From: Diadema setosum | Taxonomy: Eukaryota > Echinodermata > Echinoidea > Diadematoida > Diadematidae | Direction of reading: 5' to 3' | DNA length: 64,000 nt | Assembly: GCF_964275005.1 (NCBI RefSeq) | Contig: NC_092699.1 | Location: forward strand, 18,156,901-18,220,900 | Shown: positions 46,640 through 64,000 of the stretch, in pieces | Position numbering within the stretch: position 1 is the first letter of the stretch | Layout of the letters: each line of letters begins with the position of its first letter | Notes under the pieces: model-generated | What the model was told of the DNA's origin: nothing | The model's database searches: none | Seen by the model: the letters and a program-made list of their open reading frames with translations, nothing else | Program-made: the position numbers and the translations under genes

Positions 46640-46899
46640 AATGACATCGTCTTTGCGTAGCACTGATTTTGGTTTTAGGAGTATGTACAGACGTATTAGA
46701 AAAAAAAAATGAAAACAAACACGAATTGCCCATCTTGTGTATTATTATGTCCATGTATGATGGTGATTGTCTATGCTTTCAGTCCTGTGTGTACGGAAAG
46801 CACGCGTACGTACGGAAAAGAATCACAAGAATCGCTGATCTCTCGTTCCGAAAATAAACAGCTCGACTGCGTAGACTACGACTGCCTTCTTGTGACGAG
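46640..46899 (+). promoter_or_regulatory. Possible VPS15 promoter/first non-coding exon
   Basis: A CG-containing stretch ends in GTGACGAG followed by donor GTAACT at 46900. It could pair with the 5' UTR acceptor at 48933. Position and signals only; alternatives are not excluded. Confidence 0.2.
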
Positions 46900-47407
46900 G
46901 TAACTCCCTGAACTTTCTTATTTATTTTCACGAAAGTCATGTCTTATACTTTAGCATGAACAGTGCTGTTAGCTGCGTCTATGATTTTTTAGAATGTTTT
47001 GACGAAAATGAGTTTTCGTAAAGTAATCTGACCTGTAGACTACTTGCTTTAACATGTTTTTGTTCATTATCTTCGATGCTTTTGGACCGTCACAGACCAG
47101 TCCCATATGTTTGTTTCTGTGTTACGTTTAAGGAGAACGCCCGTATTACACAAGCGCATTGCCATTGCATTGGCGAAATCTTGTCTTTGCAGGTCATCGC
47201 GGTGTGGACGTGACGGGTCAATGATTTGTTCATTGACTGACGGCTAGTATGCACACTATAGTAGCTATTTATATTACAAAGATTTTTTTTTTTCATGTGT
47301 AGATTTGTGTACGACTTGAGGTTGTTTCTTCTCTTGATGACTTGCCATTGCATTGCATTCCCATTGCACCCCCCCCCCTTTCCGGCCTTTCTTGCATATT
47401 GGCATTG

Positions 47408-47550
47408 CCATACTTGCCAACATTTTCATTTGAGAAAGCGGTAGAATCCAGGATGCCTATGCGAGCAGTGCTAGCTTGAATGCTAATGAAATCTTTCAAA
47501 AGCGCGAGCGGTAGTCTACCGCCAAATGCGGTAGAGTTGGCAACATATGC
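47408..47550. repeat. ~143-bp MITE with CATACTTGCCAAC ends
   Basis: CATACTTGCCAAC at the left and GTTGGCAACATATG at the right are imperfect inverted repeats. AGCGGTAGAATCC and AATGCGGTAGAGTTGG recur inside. Confidence 0.6.
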
Positions 47551-47782
47551 ATTGCTAGTGTAGTATCCATCAAAAATGGCTTGTGGTCAAATTGCCCATT
47601 TAAATCAGAATGTAATAAAATGAAATCCCTTTGAGAGTTGACACTTTAACTTGTTTCTTTGGTTGTGAAGCCTTTCTTTAGTTATGCATATACCGGCTCA
47701 TTGCCTGAGTCATGTTCAGAGCTATTGGCCTTGAACTAGTACGGTAGTAGTATCACAGAGAATCAGAGGTTGTAGGGTGGAA

Positions 47783-48650
47783 CATCCTATTACCGGACGC
47801 TTTTCTTTGTGGCTTTGAATTCCGTACTCATAGAATGAAATTTCGGCTAAAAACAACACCACTTATTCACAGACTCATGGAAATTACGAATTCAGCCAAC
47901 TTACGTCATTTCTTCGTTCCAGTTTTTAGAAAATATGCTTCAAACATACCCCTCTGAAAATAGTGGTTTTTTGCGCGGTGCAAAATCGCATTGTATTACC
48001 GGACGCTATTTTCGTAATCGAATAATCGAGGTCTTTCGCACCTAATTCTTGCACCAGAATCACAATTCATCCCACAAATCACCGTACACATTCTCACCGA
48101 GCGGATGACACACAAAAAATCTGCAAATGAAGCTCAAATTTCGTATTTTACAGTAAAATGTCTGTCTTGACCATTTCGAACAGTTCACGCAATAAAACCT
48201 TGTGAGAAATCGACATCTGGCTAGAGTATAGGGTCTACGTGCTTTGTCTATGGGAGCTGCACGCGCGGGTGATGAGTTGCGTGCCCCTTAGCGCACAACT
48301 ATTCCGTATCGTTCGCGTTTGAGGACGATAGCTACAATTTTTCCGATATTGATCAGTGAACTTTTGGTTCTAATAGAATCTTCAGCATTTTTCCTGTATG
48401 TGGGTGGGATTTCATAGAATTTCAGTCGCGAAATGTGATTCAAACATGCATAAATATTAACTATAAACGAGGTGTGGGTCACTCAACTATAAATTTGAGG
48501 TAAAATGTGAATTTTTTCGTGTTTTTACATTTTTATGTGGCGTTTTTTGCGATTTCGGTCCACACAAAGTTCTGTAGGGCTAATCTACGAAGTCTCGCGC
48601 GTACAGAATGTCATTAGTATGCAAAAATGTGCGTGTCCGGTAATACGATG
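47783..48650. repeat. ~870-bp element with TATTACCGGACGC ends
   Basis: CATCCTATTACCGGACGC at the left, and GTGTCCGGTAATACGATGG at the right (inverted). A third direct copy, CATTGTATTACCGGACGC, lies at about 47988. No coding frame. Confidence 0.65.
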
Positions 48651-48933
48651 GTGTACGGTGACACCATGCTTGCCCCTACTTGTATTTTATGAAATTGGAT
48701 GTCATTGAGAAATAAAGCAAAAATGTTCCATGCTTTTGTGGCTATCAAATCTGTAATTTGTCGGCCTCAATTCATGACAGGACAAGCATTGCAACGGAAG
48801 CAAGAATTGCTGAACTGACATGTATTATACATATTGAGCCTCTGCTTTGACTGAGGGACCAACCTCATTGAGAATTTCTGCAATGCATAATTTTTTCTTC
48901 TGATTTTGTATGTATTTTTAATCTCATCTGCAG

Positions 48934-49043
48934 GGTGATCTTAATTGGTTTCAGGAGACGTGTGACAATCCAGGTTGTGTATCGATAGGCAAGGCTTTCA
49001 TTTCACATCATAGCATGATTCCTTTTCCTACCTGAGCTTCAGG
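48934..49043 (+). other. PIK3R4: VPS15 5' UTR segment with short upstream ORF
   Basis: Preceded by an acceptor (TTTTAATCTCATCTGCAG). An in-frame TAG at 49011 precedes the start codon, which fixes the N-terminus. An out-of-frame uORF, ATG at 49015 to TGA at 49035 (six codons), ends 9 bases before the main ATG. Confidence 0.55.
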
Positions 49044-63755
<14,712 letters not shown>

Positions 63756-64000
63756 TAGCAATTATTCTTCCTTCAGTTATGTAAATACTTGGGAGTGTTA
63801 TGTTGTAGCCATAATGTCAGTCAAATTGTACTGATTTCATGCATTTTGAGTTTGCTAATGTTCTACAGATAAATGGTGCTATATAAATTGTGTTCGTTAT
63901 CATCGTCATCATCATCTGTAATCTTTTTGTAAATTTTAGACCATCATAAAAAGAGCGTGTTCTGCTTTCACCCTTTAATAAGATATTGTGTAAATATATG

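Overview
This is a 64-kb window of animal nuclear DNA, most likely from an echinoderm or another marine invertebrate deuterostome. The evidence is indirect: intron-rich genes, an AT-rich background, many small inverted-repeat transposons and tRNA-type SINEs, and protein sequences clearly orthologous to, but well diverged from, vertebrate ones. The species cannot be named from sequence alone.

Two conserved genes lie head to head. On the minus strand, from 42984 down to 1935, is a complete LPCAT3/MBOAT5-type lysophospholipid acyltransferase. I assembled 12 coding exons whose GT-AG junctions keep frame and give a 483-residue protein, close to the vertebrate length. On the plus strand, from 49044 and running off the right edge, is PIK3R4/VPS15, the pseudokinase scaffold of the class III PI3-kinase (VPS34) complex. 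Fifteen coding exons give about 617 residues: the myristoylation site, the whole kinase-like domain and the first HEAT repeats. The C-terminal HEAT and WD40 parts lie outside the window. The first gene remodels membrane phospholipid acyl chains and the second makes PI3P for autophagy and endosomes; I see no evidence of joint regulation.

Layout: 1-1934 LPCAT3 3' UTR and flank; 1935-14040 ten short LPCAT3 exons (exons 12 to 4 plus small introns); 14041-42860 three very large introns (about 10, 7 and 11.6 kb) filled with repeats; 42985-49043 intergenic and 5' UTR; 49044-63656 VPS15 exons.

The introns hold at least a dozen families of non-autonomous elements: a roughly 90-bp TTAA-ended element in seven copies, two 1.3-kb copies packed with TGACCTTTGACCT (DR1-type) motifs, a TACTGTA-ended family, a 2.9-kb inverted-repeat element with another element nested inside, and a 407-bp foldback.

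The most unusual segment is a CpG-rich block (27477-29312) in LPCAT3 intron 2. It is bounded by an inverted 27-bp repeat and contains a frameshifted first exon resembling P2X7 intracellular-domain proteins, with a perfect GTCACGTGAC palindrome just upstream.
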